Assembly (NCBI GenBank): GCA_947177885.1
Contig: CAMWWF010000003.1
Span: 1-25,001 of the forward strand
Origin: an uncultured Lachnospiraceae bacterium
GTDB lineage: Bacteria > Bacillota_A > Clostridia > Lachnospirales > Lachnospiraceae
Length of the DNA: 25,001 nucleotides
Direction of reading: 5' to 3'
The position numbers and the translations under genes are program-made. Shown piece by piece: positions 15,235 through 22,654 of the stretch; within the stretch, counting starts at the first letter, position 1; the number at the start of each line of letters is the position of its first letter. The notes beneath the pieces are model-generated. The model was given only the letters and a program-made list of their open reading frames with translations, was not told the origin of the DNA and ran no database searches.

Positions 15235-16605
15235 TTATGAGAGTTCCTTCATCTTCCCACCGATCTTCCCTCGCAGTTCATACAGATAGGAGGCTTTCTT
15301 AGGGTGGCTGGTGAAAGTAAAAGGTCTGCTTTGCCCTTCATAGATCAATTCCTCCACAGCTTCCCTGCCTGCCAACGCTTCCAGGGCTTCCAGGGCTCTT
15401 AAGTCATAAAGTCCCTCCAGCTGTACCTCTCCTCTGATCGAAGACCAGGCTTCTTCCTCTGTTCCGGGATACACCAGGAAGGGATCTCCGGACGGGAAAC
15501 CATAACTTGCATGGGTGTCAAGAAACGGGTCAATGTGCTCTTTAGAGAGCTTGGAATTATAAAAGTTAAATCCCCAATGCAAAAAACCCTTAATATTGTA
15601 CAGATACATTAAGACACCCATAATCCGGTTTCTGGCACTGGGCATGGCAAAGAATCTGTTGGGAACGTCATAATACTGGCTGCAGCAATAGTAGGTCCAT
15701 AAATCAGCCACATGATGATCGGCAAATGGCTGAATATGATTGTTGGCGGGAATCGGTTTTTCCACCAGTCCTTTTTCATAAAAGACATAGTCACTTAAGG
15801 CATCGATCACCGTCCAGCCCTTAAGCAAATCCGTAACCTGAGCCTTAGCTGTCTGATAGCTCTCCCAATGTTCCTTCGAAGGCTCGTCGGAAATATGGAA
15901 GTAAATCTTGTCCTTTGTATAACCAAGAGAAAGAAGCTTTTCCTGCAAAGCCGGTAAAAATGCCTGCAAAAAGCTGCGGTAGGAAGGATCGTCCGCTTTT
16001 ACATGCCAACCAAACATTTTATTCGTCTTTCCATTTTTTTCCACAAGAATCTTGGGCGTGGCATATGCTCCCCATTGGGTAAAAAGATGCGGAACTTCAA
16101 GGTATTCAATCCCATACTTCTGACAGATTCCACACCATTTTTCTAACTTTTCAAACACGAAGTCCCATTTGCCGTCCTGTAGTACAACATCCACCAATTG
16201 AACTGTAGTGCGCTCTCCTCCTACCTCCGTATCCAAAGGAGGTGTAAATACAGGGGTCAAAAGCATATTGATGCCCAACACACCGGCAAGCTTTATCTGC
16301 TTTTCGATCACCGTCCAATGAAAATCACTGAATACCTCTGTGAGGTAAAAGTCTGCCAGACAGTCTGCGTGAAACCATTGCGTATGGATCAGTTTCTGAG
16401 GCGGGAGTTGTTTTGCCAGCACCTCCAGCAAAAAGCCCAAAGTTACGGTTTCCTCACCGGATGAAATTACAATTTTCACCGGATAAATCCCCGCCGGCAC
16501 TTCCTTTGTATGGGGAAAATCAATCCATAGAGAGCGGTATTGGCAAAAAACAGGGACGATCCTGTTATCCTTTTTGGGCTTGAGTAAATCCGGAAATATT
16601 CCCAT
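15235..16605 (-). CDS. GH123/DUF4091-type glycosidase, N-terminally truncated
   Basis: The 456-aa product resembles the catalytic part of the DUF4091/GH123 family, which cleaves terminal N-acetylgalactosamine by substrate-assisted catalysis. The Asp240-Glu241 pair in FHISDEPS fits the catalytic DE pair, and the barrel blocks WTVIEKQIKLAGVLGINMLL, VPHLFTQWG and HWGFNFYNS are typical. Family members normally carry about 100 further residues of beta-sandwich at the N-terminus. Here the similarity seems to run upstream of the ATG (NGSVCLKTE-MGIFPDLL) until an in-frame TGA near 16640. The ATG at 16605 has no ribosome binding site and sits inside the conserved LRTEPGLYPDLL-like region. The gene is therefore probably a 5'-deleted pseudogene. 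No signal peptide is present. Confidence 0.75.
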   Translation of the reverse strand: MGIFPDLLKPKKDNRIVPVFCQYRSLWIDFPHTKEVPAGIYPVKIVISSGEETVTLGFLLEVLAKQLPPQKLIHTQWFHADCLADFYLTEVFSDFHWTVIEKQIKLAGVLGINMLLTPVFTPPLDTEVGGERTTVQLVDVVLQDGKWDFVFEKLEKWCGICQKYGIEYLEVPHLFTQWGAYATPKILVEKNGKTNKMFGWHVKADDPSYRSFLQAFLPALQEKLLSLGYTKDKIYFHISDEPSKEHWESYQTAKAQVTDLLKGWTVIDALSDYVFYEKGLVEKPIPANNHIQPFADHHVADLWTYYCCSQYYDVPNRFFAMPSARNRIMGVLMYLYNIKGFLHWGFNFYNSKLSKEHIDPFLDTHASYGFPSGDPFLVYPGTEEEAWSSIRGEVQLEGLYDLRALEALEALAGREAVEELIYEGQSRPFTFTSHPKKASYLYELRGKIGGKMKELS

Positions 16606-16792
16606 TTCCGTTTTTAAACAGACGCTTCCATTAGATCCTCAAACTTGCCAAGCGCGCAAATTTATAGTAGAATGACAGCATGAGTTTTGCGTAAGGGCAA
16701 ATACTGATGGAAAGAATAAGTATATTGCATATGAATATGCGACAACAAGGGATGGCGGCGCATGAAAGTAATATGCGGAAATGAGGATTGAA

Positions 16793-17242
16793 ATGGCTGA
16801 AAAAATAAAGGAATTGTATGTAAAGTATGAAGAGATCATTGTTTATCTGATTGTAGGTGTGGTGAATACTATAATTTCGTGGGCGGCGTGGTTTACCTGT
16901 GCATATACTTTTCTGGATGCGGAAATCGTATGGCAGAATTTCCTACTGAGTATTATTTCATGGGTGGTGGGCGTTGTCACAGGATATTTCATGAACCGCA
17001 AATTCGTATTTAAGAGTCATGAACCGAATATCTGGAAGGAGTTCCTGCAATTCTCCGGCGGACGGCTTTCCACATGGGCACTGGACGCGGTGATGATGAT
17101 ATTGATGGTAAATATCCTGCATATTCATGAGGGATTTTCCAAGATCTTTGTGTCGGCGCTTGTCATGGTCGGAAACTATATCATCAGCAAATTCTTTGTA
17201 TTTAAGAAGGACAAGTCTGTGGAAGAACAGACTGCGAAGTAA
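16793..17242 (+). CDS. GtrA-like family membrane protein
   Basis: The 149-aa protein has four predicted helices and the GtrA-like signatures LIVGVVNTIISW (first helix), GYFMNRKFVFKS between helices 2 and 3, and NYIISKFFVFKK at the end. GtrA proteins are thought to flip or bind polyprenyl-linked sugars for decoration of wall polymers. No glycosyltransferase partner lies next to it. GAGG precedes the ATG at 16793 with good spacing; an in-frame ATG at 16781 has only a weak site. The 5' flank (16640-16780) is the region left by the truncated glycosidase. Two strong hairpins follow the stop codon. Confidence 0.9.
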   Translation: MAEKIKELYVKYEEIIVYLIVGVVNTIISWAAWFTCAYTFLDAEIVWQNFLLSIISWVVGVVTGYFMNRKFVFKSHEPNIWKEFLQFSGGRLSTWALDAVMMILMVNILHIHEGFSKIFVSALVMVGNYIISKFFVFKKDKSVEEQTAK

Positions 17243-17250
17243 ACATACAC

Positions 17251-17328
17251 GGGCACCCGAATGAAACATGTCAGCAAGCTGACGGGTGCCCGGCGTGCGA
17301 GCAGAGGAGGGGGAATCTTCTCTGCTCG
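17251..17328. terminator. Tandem hairpins between convergent gtrA-like and ABC genes
   Basis: The first is a 9-bp stem gggcacccg (17251-17259) / cgggtgccc (17283-17291) with an inner hairpin tcagc-aa-gctga (17271-17282). The second is a 9-bp stem cgagcagag (17298-17306) / ctctgctcg (17320-17328). The T tracts are weak (TTTTT occurs only at 17341-17345 on the plus strand). The region probably ends transcription from both directions. Confidence 0.6.
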
Positions 17329-17372
17329 ATTTGTGTGCGGTTTTTGCGGACAGGATTCAAAAATCCGTATAT

Positions 17373-18503
17373 TTACACCACCTGATGCCGGGAAAATCCT
17401 CTCTTAGACCACAGAATACCCGCGATCGATATGATAACAGTGATCGGAATGGCCAGATACACCGGCGGAAATGTAAGGCTGCCCAGCGCTATCAGATCAA
17501 AGCGAAAGAGTTTGAGGAGCTGCATCTGTGTGATCGGCAGCAGATAACCCCAAAGTTCCAGGGATTCCGGAAGGATATTCCAGGGCAGGAACATGGGAAC
17601 CACATAGATTACAAAGGCGATCACCAGCGCACTGAAAGAGCTTTTTCCCAGTGCGGACACTACCAGTACAATGGAGGTCAGCACGAACATTCCCCCGAAC
17701 CAGGCAATGCAGGAGAGCCCATAGAGCTGCAGCCAGTTCAGCTGATAGGGAACGCTTCCGAAATATCCCAGTTCTCCCAGTTGTACGGAACTGTCCCATC
17801 CAACGCTTCCGTGCACGCTCAGGTGCAGAAGGGTGCAGACCGACAGGAGAAGGGCGGAACCGACGGTGGTGATGAGGAAGGCGGAGACGATTTTTGCCAG
17901 GGTACATTTTCTGCGGCCATGGATACCTGTAAGGATCAGGGCATCCATGTGGATCGTGTATTCCTCTGAGAAGACGGGGGAGACGATGACCACAAGGATA
18001 CAGCCCCAGAGCAGGAAGGAATAGAGCAGTACATTTATGGTGCATTCCCAACCGGTAGAGTAGCCGATGATCATTCCCGGCGCGAGAGCGCCGAAGACCT
18101 CTTCCACAGTAGTACCTTTGTAACTGCCGTCAGGATTCACAAAGCCGTTTGCGGATAGTGAATCATATAGCAGATTGTGGGAATAGTGGTATTCCCGGCC
18201 GGGGTCGATGTCGTTGCTTTCCCAGAGAGAATCCGGCATATCATAAGTCTCTATAATGGAACGGGCTTTTTCGTCCGTGAGGGGACCGCAATAGGCGGCG
18301 CTGATCTCCTTGTTGATCGCGATTGCCTCAAAACCTTCAATGGTAACCCGCTTTCCGTCGTTTTCTGTCTGTATGCAGGCATATCCCGGTACCACCCAGG
18401 AATATTCCATAAGTGCGATAAAGACGATAAGGCCTGTGAGGGCGGCCCAGACCAAAGGCTTTCGCAGCATTTTTTTGATTTCAAAACTGATCAGTTGCTT
18501 CAT
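17373..18503 (-). CDS. ABC-2-type transporter permease
   Basis: This 376-aa integral membrane protein is the last gene of the sigma-factor operon. After a basic N-terminus one helix (about 17-36) leads into an extracytoplasmic domain of about 110 residues (EGFEAIAINK ... GALAPGMIIGYSTG). At least five further helices follow, separated by the loop FSEEYTIHMDALILTGIHGR, which resembles the coupling region of ABC-2 permeases. The large outer loop after helix 1 is typical of exporter permeases for peptides or lipids. The ATG at 18503 follows AAAGGAG with about 12 nt spacing. It starts 47 nt after the ATPase gene and should pair with that protein. Confidence 0.85.
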   Translation of the reverse strand: MKQLISFEIKKMLRKPLVWAALTGLIVFIALMEYSWVVPGYACIQTENDGKRVTIEGFEAIAINKEISAAYCGPLTDEKARSIIETYDMPDSLWESNDIDPGREYHYSHNLLYDSLSANGFVNPDGSYKGTTVEEVFGALAPGMIIGYSTGWECTINVLLYSFLLWGCILVVIVSPVFSEEYTIHMDALILTGIHGRRKCTLAKIVSAFLITTVGSALLLSVCTLLHLSVHGSVGWDSSVQLGELGYFGSVPYQLNWLQLYGLSCIAWFGGMFVLTSIVLVVSALGKSSFSALVIAFVIYVVPMFLPWNILPESLELWGYLLPITQMQLLKLFRFDLIALGSLTFPPVYLAIPITVIISIAGILWSKRGFSRHQVV

Positions 18504-18550
18504 TTTCTCATTATTCTCCTTTCCGTTGTATAGCTGTGAAAATCTGAGGT

Positions 18551-19426
18551 TTACTGTGGATGATCTTCATCGCTGAAATAATAAAGATATAAATCCTCCA
18601 GGTTCGGAGTAACGTTCACTGCGTCTTCCAGAGGTTTCTCCTCACTGATGATGCGCAGTATAATGTTTTCTCCTTCTGTGCGCATATTTCCGATATTGAA
18701 TCTGCTTTCCAGAGAAGGTACTTCCCTGTCGGCTACCCGGCATTCCCAGACTTTGCCGTCCACGGTGTGGATGATCTCGTCAGGTTTGCCCTTGTGGATA
18801 AATTCTCCTTTTTTCATGACAAGAATATTTCCCGCTATGTATTCCACGTCCGACACGATATGGGTGGACAGCAGGACGATCTTATTCCGGGAGAAGCTGC
18901 TGATCAGATTGCGGAAACGGACGCGCTCCTTGGGATCCAGTCCGGAAGTAGGCTCGTCCAGAATCAGGACTTTGGGGTCGTTGAGCATGGCCTGGGCAAT
19001 CCCCAGGCGTTGTTTCATGCCTCCGGAAAAGGTTTTGATCTTTTTGTCCTTGACCTGCAACAGATCCACTTCGTCCAACAATTCCAGAGAACGTTGTCCG
19101 GCATAGCTTTTGGAGAGTCCCTTGATGGCGGACATATACAATAAGAATTTCATGGCGGTAAAATCGGGATAGTAGCCGAAGTCCTGGGGCAGATACCCCA
19201 GCACATTGCGGTAGCGGTCGCCGTATTCCCGAATATTCTCACCATCGTAACAGATGGTTCCCGCGGTGGGCAGCTGAATATCGCATAAGAGCCGCATCAG
19301 GGTAGTCTTTCCTGCTCCGTTGGCGCCCAATAGACCGTAGACGCCGCAGGTAAGTACTGCGCTCAGGTTATTGATGGCAATAAAGGTGCCGTACTGTTTT
19401 GTAAGATTTTCTATTCGAAGTTCCAT
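18551..19426 (-). CDS. ABC transporter ATP-binding protein
   Basis: This 291-aa ATPase has Walker A GANGAGKT (34-41), the Q-loop LPQDFGYYPD (79-88), the signature FSGGMKQRLGIAQ (133-145), Walker B VLILDEPTSGLD (153-164) and a switch histidine in LLSTHIVSDV. The C-terminal extension of about 80 residues is usual for BcrA/Nat-type exporters. It energises the permease encoded next. The ATG at 19426 is chosen because AAGGA lies about 10 nt upstream and the domain starts there. It overlaps the end of the preceding membrane protein gene by 16 nt, so translation is coupled. Confidence 0.94.
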   Translation of the reverse strand: MELRIENLTKQYGTFIAINNLSAVLTCGVYGLLGANGAGKTTLMRLLCDIQLPTAGTICYDGENIREYGDRYRNVLGYLPQDFGYYPDFTAMKFLLYMSAIKGLSKSYAGQRSLELLDEVDLLQVKDKKIKTFSGGMKQRLGIAQAMLNDPKVLILDEPTSGLDPKERVRFRNLISSFSRNKIVLLSTHIVSDVEYIAGNILVMKKGEFIHKGKPDEIIHTVDGKVWECRVADREVPSLESRFNIGNMRTEGENIILRIISEEKPLEDAVNVTPNLEDLYLYYFSDEDHPQ

Positions 19427-20283
19427 GCGCTGTGATCCTTTCTGTTTTCGTTCAAATAATGCATTTTGGTACAAAGTTTCAGGGTATTGTACAATAGGAG
19501 GAAAAGTGCCAGCATGGTGACTATGGGTATGCCTTTGGAAAGGGATATTCCGCCAAAGGAGAATCCTTTCTCCACCGGGGGCATGACCCAGAAATCCAAT
19601 ATTCCCACTGACAGGGGAACCGCAGCTATCACAGTGGAATTACAACGGTTTCCGATACGCCGAAGAACATGCAGGGACACGGCGCCGGTCAGGAAGAAGG
19701 GCAGTAATGCATAGTAGCAGAATTGCCAGAGCAGTCCGCCCACCATACGGTAGGCAATGAGTGCGATCGTAAGTACCAGAATATCTCCGCCGAACAAAAT
19801 GCAGAGACGGAAGAAAAAAATCTGTGCCAGATTATAGCGACAGGCGGCTTCCATCTCCCAGATGTCTGCGCGAAAGCTTTTGGATACTTCGTAGACCAGG
19901 ATCAGGGATAATCCCGGCGCCAGACAGGACAGCAGTGTATTTAACAGGAGCAGTTCCGTCTGAAAGATATAGTAAAATATTAAAAATAGCATACCGGCCT
20001 GTGACAGCCAGACCCAGCCGGATATAAATGACATATGCGTCAGTATCTGTTCCATAAACGACTGGCGGGGAAGGTAATCTGTATTACGGATGTCCGCGGA
20101 TAGCTGTGTTATCTGGGATTTGCGTATATCCGGACGAATTTCAGGGGGCGTATACTGTTTTAAAAGTGTTTCCAGTTCCAAATCTTTTTCAGGCAGACCT
20201 TTTCCTGAAAGCCGTCTCTTACTCCGGAATGGTTTCCTTCTGTCTTTTATAAGTTCTTCTCTTCGCGGTAAAGATATTTTCAT
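19411..20283 (-). CDS. Polytopic membrane protein, candidate anti-sigma partner
   Basis: I do not recognise a named family in this 290-aa protein. The first 80 or so residues are soluble and strongly charged (ERRxK-type: PRREELIKDRRKPF, PEKDLELETLLKQY). Then come about six hydrophobic helices (near 84-106, 111-133, 152-183, 187-209, 218-236 and 248-268) and a short polar tail. Its start overlaps the stop of the ECF sigma gene by 4 nt and its end overlaps the ATPase gene by 16 nt, so all three are translationally coupled. A membrane protein with a cytosolic N-terminus placed directly after an ECF sigma factor is commonly its anti-sigma factor. No zinc-binding HxxxCxxC motif is present, so this role is inferred from position only. 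It could also be a second transporter subunit. Confidence 0.82.
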   Translation of the reverse strand: MKISLPRREELIKDRRKPFRSKRRLSGKGLPEKDLELETLLKQYTPPEIRPDIRKSQITQLSADIRNTDYLPRQSFMEQILTHMSFISGWVWLSQAGMLFLIFYYIFQTELLLLNTLLSCLAPGLSLILVYEVSKSFRADIWEMEAACRYNLAQIFFFRLCILFGGDILVLTIALIAYRMVGGLLWQFCYYALLPFFLTGAVSLHVLRRIGNRCNSTVIAAVPLSVGILDFWVMPPVEKGFSFGGISLSKGIPIVTMLALFLLLYNTLKLCTKMHYLNENRKDHSAWNFE

Positions 20284-20852
20284 ATGAGTCCTCCTTCCTC
20301 TTTTAAATATTGTTTTAACTTTTCTGTTCCCGCATAAAGTCTTGTTTTTACGGTGGACAGCGGCACTCCCGTAAGGCTGGCAATCTCCCTCAGTTTATAT
20401 CCCTGATAGTAGTAGAGGACGATGACTTCTCTCTGGGATTCGGAAAGAAGCATCAGACCTTCCCGCACCAGCAGTCTTATCACTGTGTCCCGTTCCGGTC
20501 CGACAACCGATGGAGGAATATTTGCCGTGTTCTGTCCCGGTGCGGCATTATCGGTCCATTGGTTGTAGGAAACTTCACTGACAGTGCGGCTGCCGTTTTT
20601 GCGGAAATAATCCTTGCACACATTCAGTGCGATCCGGATGAGATAGGATTTAAAACGATTCTGCTCTCTGTAATTCTCCAGGAAACGCATCAGATGATAA
20701 AAGGTTTCCTGTGTACAGTCATAAGCGGTATGCTCGTTGCCCGTCTGATAGTAGCAGTAACGGAAAACATCATCATAATATTTTTCTATCAGCTGCCCGA
20801 ACAGCTGCTTCTCACCCTGACGAATGCGTTTTATCAGTTCGTGATCCTGCAA
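20280..20852 (-). CDS. ECF-type RNA polymerase sigma factor
   Basis: The 190-aa protein contains the two domains of ECF sigma factors. Region 2 (about 10-85) has YDCTQETFYHLMRFL and SYLIRIALNVCKDYFRK, which bind the -10 element and core polymerase. Region 4 (about 128-186) has LSESQREVIVLYYYQGYKLREIA followed by a helix-turn-helix ending VPLSTVKTRLYAG that reads the -35 element. The start is a TTG at 20852, supported by AGGAGG only 4 nt upstream; no ATG fits. It heads the operon sigma / membrane protein / ABC ATPase / ABC permease and probably controls its own operon. A TATAAT-like box lies on the minus strand at 20932-20937, with no good -35. Confidence 0.93.
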   Translation of the reverse strand: MQDHELIKRIRQGEKQLFGQLIEKYYDDVFRYCYYQTGNEHTAYDCTQETFYHLMRFLENYREQNRFKSYLIRIALNVCKDYFRKNGSRTVSEVSYNQWTDNAAPGQNTANIPPSVVGPERDTVIRLLVREGLMLLSESQREVIVLYYYQGYKLREIASLTGVPLSTVKTRLYAGTEKLKQYLKEEGGLI

Positions 20853-21200
20853 AGTGCCTCCTTTCTCAGATGCAATTCTGTGATTCCTTACATTAAGTAA
20901 ACGTTTTCTGCCGCTAAAAAGTTTGCCCGGGATTATAATTTTTTAAATGTGAACTAAAAATGGGTAATTTTGAAACAGGGTATGTGTTTTTCGAATTGTT
21001 GCAGAATAGGGGACATATCTTCGAGGCCATTTATACGAAAGACCTGCCCTGGACGATGGATTTGAACAGTAAATTGCAAAGGGACGCAATTTTGACTTCG
21101 CGGGAGGGGCTGCCTGAACTGTTACAATTTTACAAATACACTCAAGAAAAAGACTGTGCCTTTGCGGCACGGTCTTTTTCTAAAATTACTATAGTCATCA
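20853..21200. other. Intergenic block between sigma operon and mtnN
   Basis: This 348-nt region holds the sigma-operon leader (20853-20940), an unexplained block of about 200 bp (20941-21144), and a terminator (21145-21181). Weak reading frames exist on both strands of the middle block, but none has a good ribosome binding site or a recognisable product. The block ends with ctgaactgttac, a word also found in the palindrome at 4508-4549. Confidence 0.5.
21145..21181 (-). terminator. Intrinsic terminator after mtnN (bidirectional shape)
   Basis: A 16-bp stem (agaaaaagactgtgcc, 21145-21160, with ggcacggtctttttct, 21166-21181; one G-T pair) encloses the 5-nt loop tttgc. The outer A/T-rich part provides a T tract on both strands. 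It lies 20 nt beyond the mtnN stop codon. Confidence 0.88.
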
Positions 21201-21899
21201 TCAGATGGATGTCACCATATCCGCCACCAGAGCTGCAGAATGAAGAGCGGCAGCTTTCTCAAAGGTGGGATAATCCATTTCCGCGCTGCCATCAGCCTTG
21301 TCGGAGATGGCCCGAATGATAACGAAAGGCACCTGATTCAGATAAGCGCCGTGGGCAATGGAAGCTCCCTCCATTTCCGCACAGTCCCCTTGAAAACAGG
21401 CGATCAGCTTTTCCTTTATTTCCTTATTGGATATGAACTGGTCACCACTGACCACACGGCCGATCACAGCGTGGCAGTCGGGGTTCACTTTCTCGCAGGA
21501 AGCCTTTGCCAGCTGCATCAGGCGCTCATCGGCAGGAAATTCGCGGATCCCAAGCTGGGGTACCTCTCCGGGCTTATAACCGAAAATGGTCACATCCACG
21601 TCATGATGAAGGGCATCCCTGGAGATCAGGATGTCCCCGACATCCAGCTTTGCGTTCAAAGAACCTGCCACACCGGTGTTGATTATATGGGTGACTTCAA
21701 AGAGATCCACCAGGATCTGCACGCAGAGAGCGGCATTTACCTTGCCTACGCCACTGCGGACGATAACTGCCTGTGCCCCGTTGAGGCTTCCTTCAAAAAA
21801 TTCCATACCTGCTTTTTTCACGATCCGAGAAACCGTCATTTGAGACTTTAAGGTCTCCACTTCCAGCTCCATAGCGCCGATAATTCCTGTCTTGCTCAT
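21201..21899 (-). CDS. mtnN: 5'-methylthioadenosine/S-adenosylhomocysteine nucleosidase
   Basis: The enzyme (Pfs/MTAN) hydrolyses S-adenosylhomocysteine to S-ribosylhomocysteine plus adenine, and methylthioadenosine likewise. The 232-aa length is standard. Motifs are GIIGAMELEV with the acid Glu11, SGVGKVNAA (50-57), NTGVAGSL (74-81), the ribose-binding AEMEGASIAH (174-183) and the catalytic Asp200 in AISDKAD. GAGGA lies before the ATG at 21899. It follows luxS on the same strand with a 208-nt gap holding a 12-bp direct repeat, so it may have its own promoter. Its product is the LuxS substrate. Confidence 0.96.
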   Translation of the reverse strand: MSKTGIIGAMELEVETLKSQMTVSRIVKKAGMEFFEGSLNGAQAVIVRSGVGKVNAALCVQILVDLFEVTHIINTGVAGSLNAKLDVGDILISRDALHHDVDVTIFGYKPGEVPQLGIREFPADERLMQLAKASCEKVNPDCHAVIGRVVSGDQFISNKEIKEKLIACFQGDCAEMEGASIAHGAYLNQVPFVIIRAISDKADGSAEMDYPTFEKAAALHSAALVADMVTSI

Positions 21900-22020
21900 A
21901 ATATCCTCATTTCCTTATATGTATTTTTACCTGTATTTATCCTGCCGCTCAGCGTGAGATTTAGAACTTCTCCTTACACGTTCAGTCATACCGACACAGT
22001 GGGCACAAGCAATCCGTGAG

Positions 22021-22056
22021 AAGAATCAAGCACTGAATTACTGCAAGAATCAAGCA
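22021..22056. repeat. 12-bp direct repeat in the luxS-mtnN gap
   Basis: aagaatcaagca occurs at 22021-22032 and 22045-22056, a 24-nt period. On the minus strand the repeats read TGCTTGATTCTT, about 120-155 nt ahead of the mtnN start. They may be binding sites for a regulator of mtnN; nothing else is recognised in this gap. Confidence 0.5.
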
Positions 22057-22107
22057 ATGTTGTATTAGTCCGTGTATTTGGCGGATTTAAAGAAACATTG
22101 CACACTT

Positions 22108-22587
22108 TTATTGTGGATAGAACAGTCTGCTGTCATCAATGTGATACAGAACACTGTCCAGGTATCTCTTTGCCAGATAGTTTGCCATGGGAAGGTTCAT
22201 ATCCAGATAATTTCCGCAATCCCTGGGGGAAGCTCCGGGAACCTCATCCTTGAAATCTCTGATGAATTCAAACATTTCTATCATGAGAGGAACAATATCT
22301 CTGGAAGACAGATCCCCTGCCAACAGAAGATAGAATCCCGTGCGGCAGCCCATGGGGCCGAAATAAATTGTCCTGTCCTTATAAGCGGGGTGGTTCCGCA
22401 GAAAGGTGGCGGCAAGATGCTCTATGGTATGTACTTCGGCGGTATTCATGACAGGCTCCTCATTGGGGCTGGTCATGCGCAGGTCAAAAGTAGTGATGAC
22501 CTCCGTCCCGATATTGTCCTTGCGGGATACATAGATACCGGGTTGTAATTTGATGTGGTCGATGGTAAAGCTTGCAATTTTTTCCAT
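22108..22587 (-). CDS. luxS: S-ribosylhomocysteine lyase LuxS
   Basis: LuxS splits S-ribosylhomocysteine into homocysteine and DPD, the precursor of the signal AI-2. The 159-aa length is typical. The metal site is His53 and His57 of HTIEH plus Cys124 of PRDCGN; Glu56 and Cys81 (PMGCRTGFY) are the catalytic pair. All key residues are present, so the enzyme should be active. AGGAG precedes the ATG at 22587. It lies 67 nt after the EAL gene, with a 7-bp GC-rich hairpin (22613-22635) between them, and upstream of mtnN, which supplies its substrate. Confidence 0.97.
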   Translation of the reverse strand: MEKIASFTIDHIKLQPGIYVSRKDNIGTEVITTFDLRMTSPNEEPVMNTAEVHTIEHLAATFLRNHPAYKDRTIYFGPMGCRTGFYLLLAGDLSSRDIVPLMIEMFEFIRDFKDEVPGASPRDCGNYLDMNLPMANYLAKRYLDSVLYHIDDSRLFYPQ

Positions 22588-22612
22588 AGTCTTCTCCTGT
22601 TATATTTATTTC

Positions 22613-22635
22613 CGCGGGCAATGCAGCAGCCCGCG
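22613..22635. repeat. GC-rich hairpin between EAL gene and luxS
   Basis: cgcgggc (22613-22619) and gcccgcg (22629-22635) form a perfect 7-bp stem with a 9-nt loop. On the minus strand it is followed by GAAATAAATAT rather than a T tract, so it is at best a partial terminator or an mRNA processing/stability element between the two genes. Confidence 0.5.
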
Positions 22636-22654
22636 AAGTAAGGATATGTTTGTC

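Noticed and set aside
14937..15302. 121-codon plus-strand frame
   Set aside because: It runs antisense to the transposase remnant and into the glycosidase gene, and its product looks like random translation.
20960..21319. 119-codon plus-strand frame
   Set aside because: It crosses a strong terminator and runs antisense into mtnN, with no ribosome binding site.
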